Source of the DNA: Olleya sp. Bg11-27
Lineage (GTDB): Bacteria > Bacteroidota > Bacteroidia > Flavobacteriales > Flavobacteriaceae
Direction of reading: 5' to 3'
Assembly: GCF_002831645.1 (NCBI RefSeq)
Contig: NZ_CP025117.1
Span: forward strand, 1,929,514 to 1,993,513
DNA length: 64,000 nucleotides
Below are positions 17,230 through 26,712 of the stretch, one piece after another. Below the pieces are notes generated by a model that was given only the letters and a program-made list of their open reading frames with translations, was not told the DNA's origin and did no database searches. The position numbers and the translations under genes are program-made. How positions within the stretch are numbered: position 1 is the first letter of the stretch; every line of letters begins with the position of its first letter.

Positions 17230-18534
17230 ATGAGAACAAAGTCACTTAAAAAGAACAAAATCAACGTAATAACTTTAGGTTGTAGTAAAAACGTTTACGA
17301 TAGCGAAGTCCTAATGGGACAATTAAAGGCTAACGGAAAAGAAGTTGTGCATGAAGAGGAAGGTAATGTAGTCGTGATTAATACTTGTGGTTTTATCAAT
17401 AATGCCAAGGAGGAAAGTGTGAACACTATTTTAGAGTACATGCAAAAAAAGGAAGATGGAGAGGTTGATAAAGTATTTGTAACAGGATGTTTAAGCGAAA
17501 GATATAAGCCAGAATTACAAAAGGATATCCCTAATGTTGATCAGTATTTTGGAACTACAGAATTACCTGGACTACTTAAAGCTTTAGGCGCAGATTATAA
17601 ACATGAGTTAATTGGAGAGCGTCTAACAACGACTCCAAAAAATTATGCGTATTTAAAAATCGCAGAAGGTTGTGATAGACCTTGTAGTTTTTGTGCAATC
17701 CCTATTATGAGAGGAAAACACAAATCGACACCAATTGAAAATTTAGTTATTGAAGCTGAAAAATTAGCCGCTAATGGGGTTAAAGAATTGATTTTAATTG
17801 CTCAAGATTTGACATACTACGGTTTAGATATTTATAAAAAACGTAACCTTGCAGAATTACTTGAAAACTTAGTAAAAGTTGAAGGTATAGAGTGGATAAG
17901 ATTACATTACGCGTTTCCAACAGGTTTTCCGATGGATGTTTTAGATTTAATGAAACGTGAACCTAAAATTTGTAATTATTTAGATATTCCTTTACAACAT
18001 ATTAGTGACGATTTATTAAAAAGTATGCGTCGTGGTACTACAAAGGCGAAAACAACTAAATTAATAGAAGAGTTTAGAGCTATAGTTCCTGAAATGACTA
18101 TTAGAACGACATTAATTGTTGGGTATCCAGGCGAAACAGAAGCGCATTTTCAGGAGTTAAAACAATGGGTTAAAGACATGCGTTTTGAACGTTTAGGTTG
18201 CTTTACGTATTCTCATGAAGAAAACACACATGCTTATAAATTAGAGGACGATGTACCACAAGAGGTGAAGCAAGATAGAGCAAACCAAATTATGGAAATT
18301 CAATCTCAAATTTCTTGGGAATTAAATCAAGAAAAAATCGGTGAGACATTTAATGTCGTTATCGATCGTAAAGAAGGTACTTATTTTGTTGGTCGTACGG
18401 AGTTTGATAGTCCAGATGTAGATAACGAAGTGTTAATTGATGCAACTGAGACGTATTTAAAAACTGGAGAGTATTATAATATTAAAGTTACGGAAGCTGA
18501 AGACTTTGATTTGTACGGAGAATTAGTTAAGTAA
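17230..18534 (+). CDS. rimO: ribosomal protein S12 methylthiotransferase RimO
   Basis: Radical-SAM enzyme that adds a methylthio group to an aspartate of ribosomal protein S12. The 434 residues show the N-terminal UPF0004 domain with its three cysteines (LGCSKNVYDSE, NTCGF, VTGCL), the radical SAM CxxxCxxC cluster (CDRPCSFC), the C-terminal substrate domain and a TRAM domain at the end. The start at 17230 is preferred because it follows a well-placed promoter. Monocistronic, with an inverted repeat just downstream. Confidence 0.96.
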   Translation: MRTKSLKKNKINVITLGCSKNVYDSEVLMGQLKANGKEVVHEEEGNVVVINTCGFINNAKEESVNTILEYMQKKEDGEVDKVFVTGCLSERYKPELQKDIPNVDQYFGTTELPGLLKALGADYKHELIGERLTTTPKNYAYLKIAEGCDRPCSFCAIPIMRGKHKSTPIENLVIEAEKLAANGVKELILIAQDLTYYGLDIYKKRNLAELLENLVKVEGIEWIRLHYAFPTGFPMDVLDLMKREPKICNYLDIPLQHISDDLLKSMRRGTTKAKTTKLIEEFRAIVPEMTIRTTLIVGYPGETEAHFQELKQWVKDMRFERLGCFTYSHEENTHAYKLEDDVPQEVKQDRANQIMEIQSQISWELNQEKIGETFNVVIDRKEGTYFVGRTEFDSPDVDNEVLIDATETYLKTGEYYNIKVTEAEDFDLYGELVK

Positions 18535-18543
18535 TTGTTATTT

Positions 18544-18583
18544 AAAGTATACACACTACTAATTATTACAGTGTGTATACTTT
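18544..18583. terminator. inverted repeat after rimO, probable terminator
   Basis: Perfect 14-bp stem (arm AAAGTATACACACT) with a 12-base loop starting 9 bases after the rimO stop. Only a short T-run follows, so termination is likely but less certain than for the other hairpins. The remaining sequence up to 18731 shows nothing I recognise. Confidence 0.6.
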
Positions 18584-18731
18584 ATAATATTCAACTTATA
18601 AAAAGGAAGTGATTTGTAATGCAATTATAGCATCGGATTATACTACCGCTGACTGAAAGTAATACGTTGTTCTAAGTCAATAAATAAGAAAAACTTCAGA
18701 TTCAGCTTTCTCAAAACGGGGACTAGGATTA

Positions 18732-19568
18732 CTACGCTTTTTTCTCACCAAGAAATGGATCATACATCATAATAGCATGATTTTCTACAATCATTTTCTC
18801 CGTTATAGCATGTGGAGATGTAATAATTTTAAAAATCTGATTATGTCTGGAGTAACCACCCCAAAATTGCTGTTTAATTTGATGGTTTCTTTCTTCAACT
18901 TTAAAGGAGACCTTTAGTTTTTCTTTTGAAAATAATTCACCATTTAAATGCGTGTCATCCATCCATAACTTGATAACAAAGCTATTTTTTGTTTCATTTT
19001 TAATCTGCAAATCTATGTAGTTATAAGATAAAGTAGCCCCAGCTCCAAAAGGGACTTTTCTATTGATATCAGGAAAAACATCAAACCCATGTCTATAACG
19101 TTCTTTTACGGTTAACGGACTATGCGCAAAAATCCAAAATAAAAGATTTCCAAGTTGACAAAGACCGCCTCCTGTATCTTTATCAATTTTCCCACTCTTT
19201 AAAACTAACCCTTCTAAATAGCCTTTTCTTTTGGTAGGTCTACCAACTAGTTTCCACAGCGAAAAGTATTCATTAGGTTTAATTTCTATGTCATTTAAAT
19301 GTTGGATGGCAATTTTAAGATTGGTCCTTTTATTTTCTTGAAGATACATGTCCACATCTTTCAATGGTCTCAAAACTAAAGAACGATGTTTAAATACGGA
19401 ATGGTTACAACTAGAAGTAAAAGTTTGTTTTGAATAGGTTTTGTCAGAAAAGAACCAATCCCATTGTCGTTTAAGAATAAAGTATTCTTTCCCTAAAACT
19501 TGTCTTAATTGACCTCTTTGTATTGGTTTTTTTATTTCGTTCAAATTTGTTTTGTATTTATTGGGCAA
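18732..19568 (-). CDS. VanW family protein
   Basis: 278 residues matching the VanW domain: FSLWKLVGRPTKRKGY, the glycine/cysteine motif GGGLCQLGNLL (133-143), ERYRHG and FGAGATLSYNYIDL. The biochemical function of VanW is unknown even where it sits in vancomycin-resistance clusters; there is no vanA-like, vanH or regulator gene here, so resistance should not be inferred. The protein has no signal peptide or membrane segment, unlike many Gram-positive versions. It is isolated, and the 19569-19853 stretch upstream shows nothing beyond a weak -7-like TATATTTA on the other strand. Confidence 0.85.
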   Translation of the reverse strand: MPNKYKTNLNEIKKPIQRGQLRQVLGKEYFILKRQWDWFFSDKTYSKQTFTSSCNHSVFKHRSLVLRPLKDVDMYLQENKRTNLKIAIQHLNDIEIKPNEYFSLWKLVGRPTKRKGYLEGLVLKSGKIDKDTGGGLCQLGNLLFWIFAHSPLTVKERYRHGFDVFPDINRKVPFGAGATLSYNYIDLQIKNETKNSFVIKLWMDDTHLNGELFSKEKLKVSFKVEERNHQIKQQFWGGYSRHNQIFKIITSPHAITEKMIVENHAIMMYDPFLGEKKA

Positions 19569-19853
19569 TGGGTTGCTCTTATTTTTTATTTCATTTTAGC
19601 TCCATAAGGACAATATCAGGCATTTTAAGACTATATATAATTAAATATCCAGCGTTAAATTTAATTAATTTAAAACTATAAATAGTCGATGTATGACTTA
19701 AAAGTCATTCGATTTAATGTTAAACGAGTCTCTTGTTATAGCGGTTCTGATTAGTGTTTTAGGCCTGTTTTTATAATTGAATGATTTTAAATAAGATTTG
19801 TTTATAACCTCTAATAAAGTATATTTACAAAATATAATAAAAACCAATCAATA

Positions 19854-20384
19854 ATGAAAACACAAATTTTGAAAACAATTCTAGTCTCATGCTTTTTTAT
19901 GTTAACAGCTTGCGGAGGTGGTGGACCTGAAGGTGCAACAATAAAATTTTTAGAGAGTATGTACTCAGGAGATTTTGCAACAGCTAAAGAGTATGCAACT
20001 ACAGATACTAAATCAATGTTATCGATGTTAGAGTCTTTTGGGGCAAAAGATCAGTTTGCTGAAAAAATGGGAGAAGCAGATATGGATTTTGAAGTTGTGG
20101 AAACTAAAATTGATGGTGATAAAGCTGTTTGTACTGTAAAAATGACAAGTGGTAAAGAAGAAGGTGATCAAAACATGCCAATTAATCTTGAAAAAGTTGA
20201 TGGAAAATGGTTAGTGAGCATGGATAAAGAATCTATGAATAAAGAAGGTATGGGGAATCAGAGTAAAGAAACAGGTAACCCTGATTTAGAGTCTGATGAC
20301 GATATGGATTCTGAAGATGACATGGATTCTGACGATGATATGGAAGAAGAAATTATAGAAGAAGAAACTGAAGTTCAAGAGTAA
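19854..20384 (+). CDS. DUF4878-like lipoprotein with acidic tail
   Basis: 176 residues. The signal peptide ends in a lipobox (LTAC, Cys20) followed by GGGG, typical of surface or periplasmic lipoproteins. The NTF2-like domain (about 26-125) starts GATIKFLESMYSGDFATAKEY, as in DUF4878 proteins. The last ~35 residues are an acidic low-complexity tail made of DDDMDSED-like repeats, visible as short tandem repeats in the DNA at about 20295-20343. The stop codon abuts the next ATG, so it is coupled to the C92 peptidase gene. Confidence 0.85.
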   Translation: MKTQILKTILVSCFFMLTACGGGGPEGATIKFLESMYSGDFATAKEYATTDTKSMLSMLESFGAKDQFAEKMGEADMDFEVVETKIDGDKAVCTVKMTSGKEEGDQNMPINLEKVDGKWLVSMDKESMNKEGMGNQSKETGNPDLESDDDMDSEDDMDSDDDMEEEIIEEETEVQE

Positions 20385-21020
20385 ATGTTAAAAATAACTA
20401 TTAAAATTATACTAGTTATTAGTATTCTTTTTTTAGCATATAAATTTTTAAAAGACGATTCAAACCGACCGTATGAATCGTCTTTTTTGTATAAATTAAA
20501 TGCTAAGGAGAAGGCTAAACTTCAAAATGGTGACATTATTTTACGTCGCGGTTATGGTCTAGTCAGTACGATGATTTTAAAAATGATGAATGAAGATTAT
20601 GATGTGACACATCTTGGGATGGTCGTTCGGCAAAATGATACTTTAAAAATAGCACATGCATTATCTAGTAGTGTGTCTAATCAAGATGGTTTGCGTTTAC
20701 AAGCCATAGATTCATTTGTACATAATTCTCATGATCGCACAATACTAGTGACGCGATTAAAAAATATAGATTCGGTAAAACAGCAAAAAGTGATAAGTCA
20801 AATCGATTATTACTATAAAAAGCAATTACCTTTTGATCATAGTTTTAATTATAAAGACACTACAGAGCATTATTGTTCTGAATTAATATGGCGTATTTAC
20901 GAACATAATCTTAAAATATTGAAAGTATCTGATACCTTGACTGACGAGGAGAAATACAATACACTTCGTACATTTTACGATCCTAATTATTTTGATATTA
21001 TAATCAATCATCAACAGTAA
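20385..21020 (+). CDS. YiiX-like C92 papain-fold peptidase/amidase
   Basis: 211 residues with an N-terminal hydrophobic segment (about 4-20) that anchors or exports it. The permuted NlpC/P60-type fold is indicated by LQNGDIILRRGYG near residue 45, the histidine in THLGMVV and the catalytic Cys in HYCSELIW. Relatives cleave amide or ester bonds of lipids or cell-wall peptides, but the substrate here is unknown. It starts on the base after the lipoprotein stop codon, so the two products may act together in the envelope. Confidence 0.85.
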   Translation: MLKITIKIILVISILFLAYKFLKDDSNRPYESSFLYKLNAKEKAKLQNGDIILRRGYGLVSTMILKMMNEDYDVTHLGMVVRQNDTLKIAHALSSSVSNQDGLRLQAIDSFVHNSHDRTILVTRLKNIDSVKQQKVISQIDYYYKKQLPFDHSFNYKDTTEHYCSELIWRIYEHNLKILKVSDTLTDEEKYNTLRTFYDPNYFDIIINHQQ

Positions 21021-21081
21021 TAAAGTCGCAATTTCTAAAAATATAGACTGGCCCGAAAGGACAGTGCTGAAAAGTATTCTG

Positions 21082-22332
21082 CTATTCTTTTTTTAATTGC
21101 TTGCTAATTTTATTAATCGCATTTTCAATTGACTTTTCGGGCTCAATAATATTATATGCACCCCAGAAATCAGGATCAGAAAAACCAGAGGCTTTATTTT
21201 GTAAAATTGAATTTGGGCGTAATTTTTGTGTCTTAGTTTTTACTGTGTTTTCGTTGATTTCCCAATCAGTGATTGCCATTTCACTTTGCAAAGTATACTT
21301 ACTGTTAAACCAACGGTTTTTCCAGTTGACTTTAAATGTTAATATTATATTACTGTAACCAAAATACCATTTACCATCTTTGGTCCTGTAATTTACGCGA
21401 TAAGAGGCTTCGGTAGGATAGACGGTAGCAGTTAATGGTTTTTTTCTAACAAAAAGCTTTCCTGCTTCTTCTCTGTTTTCAACATTTAAATTATAACTAG
21501 CACTGGTCAAAGCACTGGTTTTTACATCAATGTAAAGCGTACCATAATACATTGGACTGCTTATAGTTTTCTTTTGAATAAAATTGACCACATAAACTAA
21601 CTTATTATCAATTTGAGTAGTACGTCCAAAGGTGAAGTCATAATTAGCCATCGTGTTGTTACTAAAAATAAATTTAGGATACTTGATCACATCTGTATAT
21701 AAACTACTAAAAGGACCACCTTGTAATTTTAGGGCAAGGGTGTCTAATCTAGCGTAATTAGTGTTTTTTCGCGCTTTAATAAGGGTGATGTCGTCACTTT
21801 TATTAGTTGTGTAGGATTGTTTTTTGATAGTGACTACAGCTTCCGATAGTGACGCATTTCTATTTCTTTTTTTTATGGTTTCTCTATAGAACCCAGTCAT
21901 AAAAATAGTTTCATTAAAATAATTATCACCCTTTAAGGCAAATGTTTTTTTTACTAATTCTGCTGCATCTTGTGGAGTAACTAAATCTATTTCTGCGAGT
22001 ACTGTTGGTGCTTGTTCTAAATAAATTGTCATGTTAGTTTTTAAATCTAACAATTTAAATTCTAGTTTTTGATAGCCTAAATAAGAGACTACTGCACTAT
22101 TATTTATAAGATTTTCTGGTACTTTAAGGCTAAATTCACCTTCACTATTAGAAACCGTACTAATATTGGATTTTGTTACTGTTAAGTCGGCTAGAGCAAG
22201 AGGCTTGTTAGTGTTTTTGTCTAATATTCGACCTTTAAACTCTTGCGTATTTTGTGCATAAGTAAAGAGGCAACTCATTAAAATTAAAAGGGTGGTTGTT
22301 AGTTTGATACTTTTATTAACTATTTGATTCAT
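21082..22332 (-). CDS. exported protein with carboxypeptidase-like regulatory domain
   Basis: 416 residues. A signal peptide (cleavage near TYAQ, residue 27) precedes a carboxypeptidase regulatory-like beta-sandwich (about 30-110: GRILDKNTNKPLALADLTVT, VSYLGYQ). The remaining ~300 residues are rich in beta strands and look like an outer-membrane-associated domain, but there is no TonB plug and the barrel is too short for a receptor. Function unknown. It is convergent with the C92 peptidase and divergent from bshC. Confidence 0.75.
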   Translation of the reverse strand: MNQIVNKSIKLTTTLLILMSCLFTYAQNTQEFKGRILDKNTNKPLALADLTVTKSNISTVSNSEGEFSLKVPENLINNSAVVSYLGYQKLEFKLLDLKTNMTIYLEQAPTVLAEIDLVTPQDAAELVKKTFALKGDNYFNETIFMTGFYRETIKKRNRNASLSEAVVTIKKQSYTTNKSDDITLIKARKNTNYARLDTLALKLQGGPFSSLYTDVIKYPKFIFSNNTMANYDFTFGRTTQIDNKLVYVVNFIQKKTISSPMYYGTLYIDVKTSALTSASYNLNVENREEAGKLFVRKKPLTATVYPTEASYRVNYRTKDGKWYFGYSNIILTFKVNWKNRWFNSKYTLQSEMAITDWEINENTVKTKTQKLRPNSILQNKASGFSDPDFWGAYNIIEPEKSIENAINKISKQLKKE

Positions 22333-22465
22333 GACTATAATTGTGTTAAGGGTTCACTGTCTCAATTTAATCAAAAGGGAACACTTTTCTGTAAGGTTTT
22401 ATGTTAATTTTAAGACATACTAAAGCGTAAACTGCCTTATCTTTACGCAAGATTCATCTGTAACT

Positions 22466-24067
22466 ATGCCAACACACTGTATTTCATTTAAAGACACTGG
22501 ATATTTTTCTCAATTAATTTGTGATTATTTAGCAGAAACTGAAACGTTAAAACCATTTTACAATAGGTTTCCTAATATCCAGAATTTTAAAGCCCAAATT
22601 AAAGAAAAGCAAGAGACGTTTAGGAATGACAATAGAAGTGTATTATTTAATGCACTTGAAGAGCAATACAAAATACTTGACACGTCAGAAGGAACACATA
22701 CTAATATTAAGTTATTAGCAGATAGTAAAACATTTACTATTACAACAGGGCATCAACTTAACTTATTTACTGGCCCGTTATATTTTTTACATAAAATTAT
22801 TTCGACCATAAACCTGACTAAGGAATTGAAAGTTGCTTATCCTGAGTATAATTTTGTGCCTATCTATTGGATGGCTTCGGAAGATCATGACTTTGAAGAA
22901 ATCAATTATTTTAATTTCAGAGGAAAAAAGATACGTTGGAATAAAGACGCGTCGGGAGCAGTTGGAGATTTAGATACAAAAGGTTTAAAAGAGGTTTTTG
23001 AATTATTTACTAAGGAGCTAGGTATTGGCACTAATGCTAAATATTTAAAAGCACTTTTTGAGAATGCCTATTTAAAACACGATAATTTAGCTGAAGCGAC
23101 ACATTATCTAGCAAATGGGTTGTTTGGCGAACAAGGTTTAGTGATTATCGATGCCAATAAAAAAGCATTAAAACAATTGTTTATTCCGCAAATCAAAAGG
23201 GAGTTATTTAATAACACATCTTTTGAGGCTGTAACTGAAACCTCAAAACAATTAAGTCAAGTTTCCGATAACTATAACATACAAGTTAACCCAAGAGAGA
23301 TTAACTTATTTTATATAACAAAGGACGTCAGAGAGCGTATTGTTTATGAGAATAACACCTATAAAGCTTTAAACACAAACGTTGTTTGGAGTAAAGATCA
23401 GATAGAAAAAGAAGTTCAAGAGCACCCTGAGCGTTTTAGTCCAAACGTTATTATGCGTCCATTATACCAGGAGGTGATATTGCCAAACCTGTGTTATATT
23501 GGTGGTGGTGGAGAACTAGCGTATTGGTTTCAATTACAGAGTAATTTTGAAGCTAATCAGGTCACATTTCCAATCTTATTATTACGTAATTCAGTTTTAA
23601 TAAAAACAAAACAACAAACGGAAAAGCTGGATAAATTAGGGATTTCTGATAAAGATTTATTCTTAAAACGCAATAGCTTTATTAACAAAAAGGTAAGAGA
23701 GATTTCAAATATAGATATCGATTTTTCTGAGCAAGTCAAACATTTAAAAGCACAGTTTAAGGACTTGTATGCGTTAGCAGAACAAACAGATCAGTCTTTT
23801 GTTGGAGCAGTAGCGTCGCAAGAAAAGAAACAAATCAATGGATTAGAGCATTTAGAAAAACGTTTGCTTACAGCTCAAAAACGTAAATTAAAGGATCAAG
23901 TCGCCCGTATGACCGCTTTACAATACCAATTGTTTCCAAATTATAGCTTGCAAGAACGCAACACCAATTTTTCGGAATTATATTTAGAATTTGGTTCGGA
24001 ATTAATACCTCATTTAATTAAAAATTTGAAACCTTTGCAAGGTCAATTTTTAATTGTTGAATTATAA
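22466..24067 (+). CDS. bshC: bacillithiol biosynthesis cysteine-adding enzyme BshC
   Basis: 533 residues, full length for BshC, which joins cysteine to GlcN-malate to make the thiol bacillithiol. Family hallmarks are TGHQLNLFTGPLYFLHKI, WMASEDHDFEEINYF and the PNVIMRPLYQEVILPNLCYI region, with a C-terminal coiled coil (about 450-510). Its presence implies that this bacterium uses bacillithiol rather than glutathione. A -7-like TATCTTTA at 22439-22446 lies 20 bases before the ATG. The PLP-enzyme gene begins 3 bases after the stop codon. Confidence 0.95.
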   Translation: MPTHCISFKDTGYFSQLICDYLAETETLKPFYNRFPNIQNFKAQIKEKQETFRNDNRSVLFNALEEQYKILDTSEGTHTNIKLLADSKTFTITTGHQLNLFTGPLYFLHKIISTINLTKELKVAYPEYNFVPIYWMASEDHDFEEINYFNFRGKKIRWNKDASGAVGDLDTKGLKEVFELFTKELGIGTNAKYLKALFENAYLKHDNLAEATHYLANGLFGEQGLVIIDANKKALKQLFIPQIKRELFNNTSFEAVTETSKQLSQVSDNYNIQVNPREINLFYITKDVRERIVYENNTYKALNTNVVWSKDQIEKEVQEHPERFSPNVIMRPLYQEVILPNLCYIGGGGELAYWFQLQSNFEANQVTFPILLLRNSVLIKTKQQTEKLDKLGISDKDLFLKRNSFINKKVREISNIDIDFSEQVKHLKAQFKDLYALAEQTDQSFVGAVASQEKKQINGLEHLEKRLLTAQKRKLKDQVARMTALQYQLFPNYSLQERNTNFSELYLEFGSELIPHLIKNLKPLQGQFLIVEL

Positions 24068-24070
24068 GTT

Positions 24071-25444
24071 ATGCATAAAATAGATTTAGATTTAGTCGAA
24101 ATGACGCTAGACGTCATGAAATATACCATCGATCGTATTTCAAAAACGGAAGATGTTATAGGTAAACCACAAAAAGCGGAAACTTTAAAAGCGTTAGTGG
24201 GAGAAACTGTAACGGACAAAGGTATTGGAGGAGAGACTGCTTTTAATCTATGGAAGCAACATTTAATGCATGCTAACGTAAAAATTGATCACCCACGTCA
24301 TTTAGCATTTGTACCTGCAGCACCAACCAGAGCCTCTATTTTATTTGATTTGGTAACATCCGCGTCAAGTATCCATGGTGCGTATTGGATGGAAGGTGCA
24401 GGAGGGATTTTTTGTGAGAACGAAGCCATGAAATGGATCGTATCACTAACCGGATTACCACAAGGTGCCTTTGGTGTTTTTACAAGTGGAGGTACAGCAG
24501 CAAACTTATCAGCAATTGTTACCGCACGTGAGTATTGGAGAAGTTTAAATGACGACAATAAAAACAGAAAAGGTTTAATCATTACGTCTATTGGTGCACA
24601 CTCGTCCATAAAAGCTATGGCTAAAGTGGTCGATGTTGATGTACTATTAGTCGATACAGAAGACCGTTTAAAAGGGACTGCATTACAGCAAACTATGGAT
24701 GGTTTGACAGTACACCAGAAGGAACGTTTGTTTGCAGTAGTGGCTACAGGAGGAACGACTAATGCAGGTATTATTGATGATTTAGAAGGGATTGCAGCGA
24801 TTTGCGAGGCAGAACACTTATGGTTGCACGTAGATGCAGCTTATGGTGGAGGGGCATTAGCAGCAGACTCAGTCAGACACTTATTTAAGGGTATTGAAAA
24901 AGCAGATAGTATTACTATCGATCCGCACAAATGGATGTTCTCTCCTTACGATTGTGGTGCTGTAATTTACAAACAACCCGAATTGGCTAAAAAAGCGCAC
25001 GCGCAAGAAGGCTCCTACTTAGATATTTTTAAAGATGAAGGGGCTCATGGTTTTAATCCAACAGATTACCAAATACAATTAACACGTCGTGTACGTGGTT
25101 TACCTTTATGGTTTAGCTTAGCTACACATGGTACGGATAGATATAAGCAAGCGGTAGAAAGAGGTTTGGAACTAGCAACCATTGCAGGACGGTTAATAAA
25201 AGAGATGGATCATGTCGAGTTGGTTAGAGCCCCAAGTTTATCATGTGTATTATACAGACGTAAAGGATGGTCGCCAGACGAGTACAGAGACTGGACATTT
25301 GCTAATCACGACAAAGGGTTTGCATTAGTAACACCAACCAAATGGAAAACAGGAGATAGTTTTGAGACTGTATCACGATTTTGTTTTATAAACCCCGATA
25401 CTACAGAGCAGGATATTAAAGCTATTTTGGAGTCTATGGAATAG
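24071..25444 (+). CDS. PLP-dependent group II decarboxylase
   Basis: 457 residues with the fold of aromatic-L-amino-acid / glutamate decarboxylases. The cofactor lysine is Lys287 in DPHKWMF, the PLP-nitrogen aspartate is Asp255 in HVDAAYGG, and the FTSGGTAANL loop is intact. The substrate amino acid cannot be assigned from motifs alone; a diaminobutyrate, aspartate or aromatic substrate is possible. Three bases separate it from bshC, so they are probably cotranscribed, but no step of bacillithiol synthesis is known to need this enzyme. Confidence 0.9.
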   Translation: MHKIDLDLVEMTLDVMKYTIDRISKTEDVIGKPQKAETLKALVGETVTDKGIGGETAFNLWKQHLMHANVKIDHPRHLAFVPAAPTRASILFDLVTSASSIHGAYWMEGAGGIFCENEAMKWIVSLTGLPQGAFGVFTSGGTAANLSAIVTAREYWRSLNDDNKNRKGLIITSIGAHSSIKAMAKVVDVDVLLVDTEDRLKGTALQQTMDGLTVHQKERLFAVVATGGTTNAGIIDDLEGIAAICEAEHLWLHVDAAYGGGALAADSVRHLFKGIEKADSITIDPHKWMFSPYDCGAVIYKQPELAKKAHAQEGSYLDIFKDEGAHGFNPTDYQIQLTRRVRGLPLWFSLATHGTDRYKQAVERGLELATIAGRLIKEMDHVELVRAPSLSCVLYRRKGWSPDEYRDWTFANHDKGFALVTPTKWKTGDSFETVSRFCFINPDTTEQDIKAILESME

Positions 25445-25559
25445 TGATTACAACTAATTTAAATAGGAATTATTTAAAATAGGAGACGGATTATTGCATT
25501 CGAAAAAATCCATTTGAGCGTACTTGGCGTATATTAATTGGATTTTAATTAATATTAGT

Positions 25560-26621
25560 ATGAAGCAATTATTTACTCTTTCAATTTTTCTTATTTCATT
25601 TTCAATTTTTTCTCAAACTAAAAACCTTTTAGTTTTTCATGAAACCAATGGTTATAGACATACGCAAGCTATAGAGGCTGGTATTCCTATGTTTCAAGAA
25701 TTTGCTTCTGATAATGGGTTTACAGTTATAGATTCTCAGGATTCTAGTGTGTTTTCAGAGCCTGATTTTTCAACTAATTATGATGCGGTAGTCTTTTTAA
25801 ATACTTCAGGAAATGATTTATTAACTGATGAAGAAAAAGTGGGTTTAGAAAACTTTATAGCTAGTGGAAAGGGATTTGTAGGTATTCATGCAGCGACGGA
25901 TACGTATATAGATGGCAGTTGGGATTTTTATAATCAACTTGTTGGTGGTATTGTACAAACAGGTCCAAATCATACCAGTAATAATTATAATGCCGACATG
26001 ACGGTTTTAGCAAGTCATGAGATTATCGATTTTTTAGGTCCAGTCGGAACGGTTTGGAATAAAAATGAAGAATATTATTATTGGGAATTGAATGGAGGAC
26101 AATTAAGTACCGATAATACAGTATTGTTAGAGGTTGAGCAAACGGGAAGTAATAGTTATGATTTAGCTAGGCCAATAACGTGGTATAAAGAGGCAATAAC
26201 TTATGATGATAATGGTGTCAGTACTAATTTATCAGGAATACGATCTTTTTATACTGCCTTGGGACATTTTGGAAATAATTATTCTGATAATAGTAATTTT
26301 AGAGAGATGTTAGAAAATGCTACGTTGTGGGCTTTGGGAGAAAACACATTGAGTATTGAAGACAGGAGTAAACCACTATTTAAAATCGCTCCAAATCCAG
26401 TACAATCGCAAACGTCTATCTATTTTGAAAATGCAACAGGAGCTGTTGGTATTAAATTATATAATATTTTAGGAAAAGAAGTGCTTTCAAAAACCATACA
26501 ACCATTACAGTTTAATGGCAGTGGTTATAGCTTGGATTTGTCAAGTTTTGATGCCGGGATTTATCTTCTGAAAATGACAACACAAACCGCTCAAAAAAGT
26601 ATAAAACTGGTCAAAATTTAA
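25560..26621 (+). CDS. secreted ThuA-domain protein with type IX sorting domain
   Basis: 353 residues from the ATG at 25560, chosen because it gives a clean signal peptide (cleavage near IFSQ, residue 19); an earlier in-frame start would spoil it. The ThuA-like domain (about 20-265: LVFHETNGYRHTQAIEAG, GFVGIHAATDTY) has a class I glutamine-amidotransferase-like fold and is often linked to carbohydrate metabolism. The last ~75 residues (FKIAPNPVQSQTS onward) are a type A C-terminal sorting domain, so the protein goes through the outer membrane by T9SS to the surface or medium. Confidence 0.9.
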   Translation: MKQLFTLSIFLISFSIFSQTKNLLVFHETNGYRHTQAIEAGIPMFQEFASDNGFTVIDSQDSSVFSEPDFSTNYDAVVFLNTSGNDLLTDEEKVGLENFIASGKGFVGIHAATDTYIDGSWDFYNQLVGGIVQTGPNHTSNNYNADMTVLASHEIIDFLGPVGTVWNKNEEYYYWELNGGQLSTDNTVLLEVEQTGSNSYDLARPITWYKEAITYDDNGVSTNLSGIRSFYTALGHFGNNYSDNSNFREMLENATLWALGENTLSIEDRSKPLFKIAPNPVQSQTSIYFENATGAVGIKLYNILGKEVLSKTIQPLQFNGSGYSLDLSSFDAGIYLLKMTTQTAQKSIKLVKI

Positions 26622-26701
26622 TTTTTTGTTAGTTGTTTTTTTTTGTTGAAAAAAATGAATAAAAATTTGTGTTTAGAATTAGTAATTTTCAAAGCAATTA
26701 G

Positions 26702-26709
26702 TATTTTTG
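26702..26709 (+). promoter_or_regulatory. -7 box (TATTTTTG) of the guaA promoter
   Basis: It matches TAnnTTTG; its last base is only 4 bases before the guaA ATG. If used, the transcript starts at or within the first codon, giving a leaderless mRNA. Confidence 0.55.
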
Positions 26710-26712
26710 TGC

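Noticed and set aside
18584-18731. Possible tRNA or small RNA after rimO
   Set aside because: I could not fold a cloverleaf or find a promoter-terminator pair; no other stretch of the window gave a tRNA either.
18732-19568. VanW as evidence for glycopeptide resistance
   Set aside because: No van ligase, dehydrogenase, dipeptidase or regulator genes are nearby.
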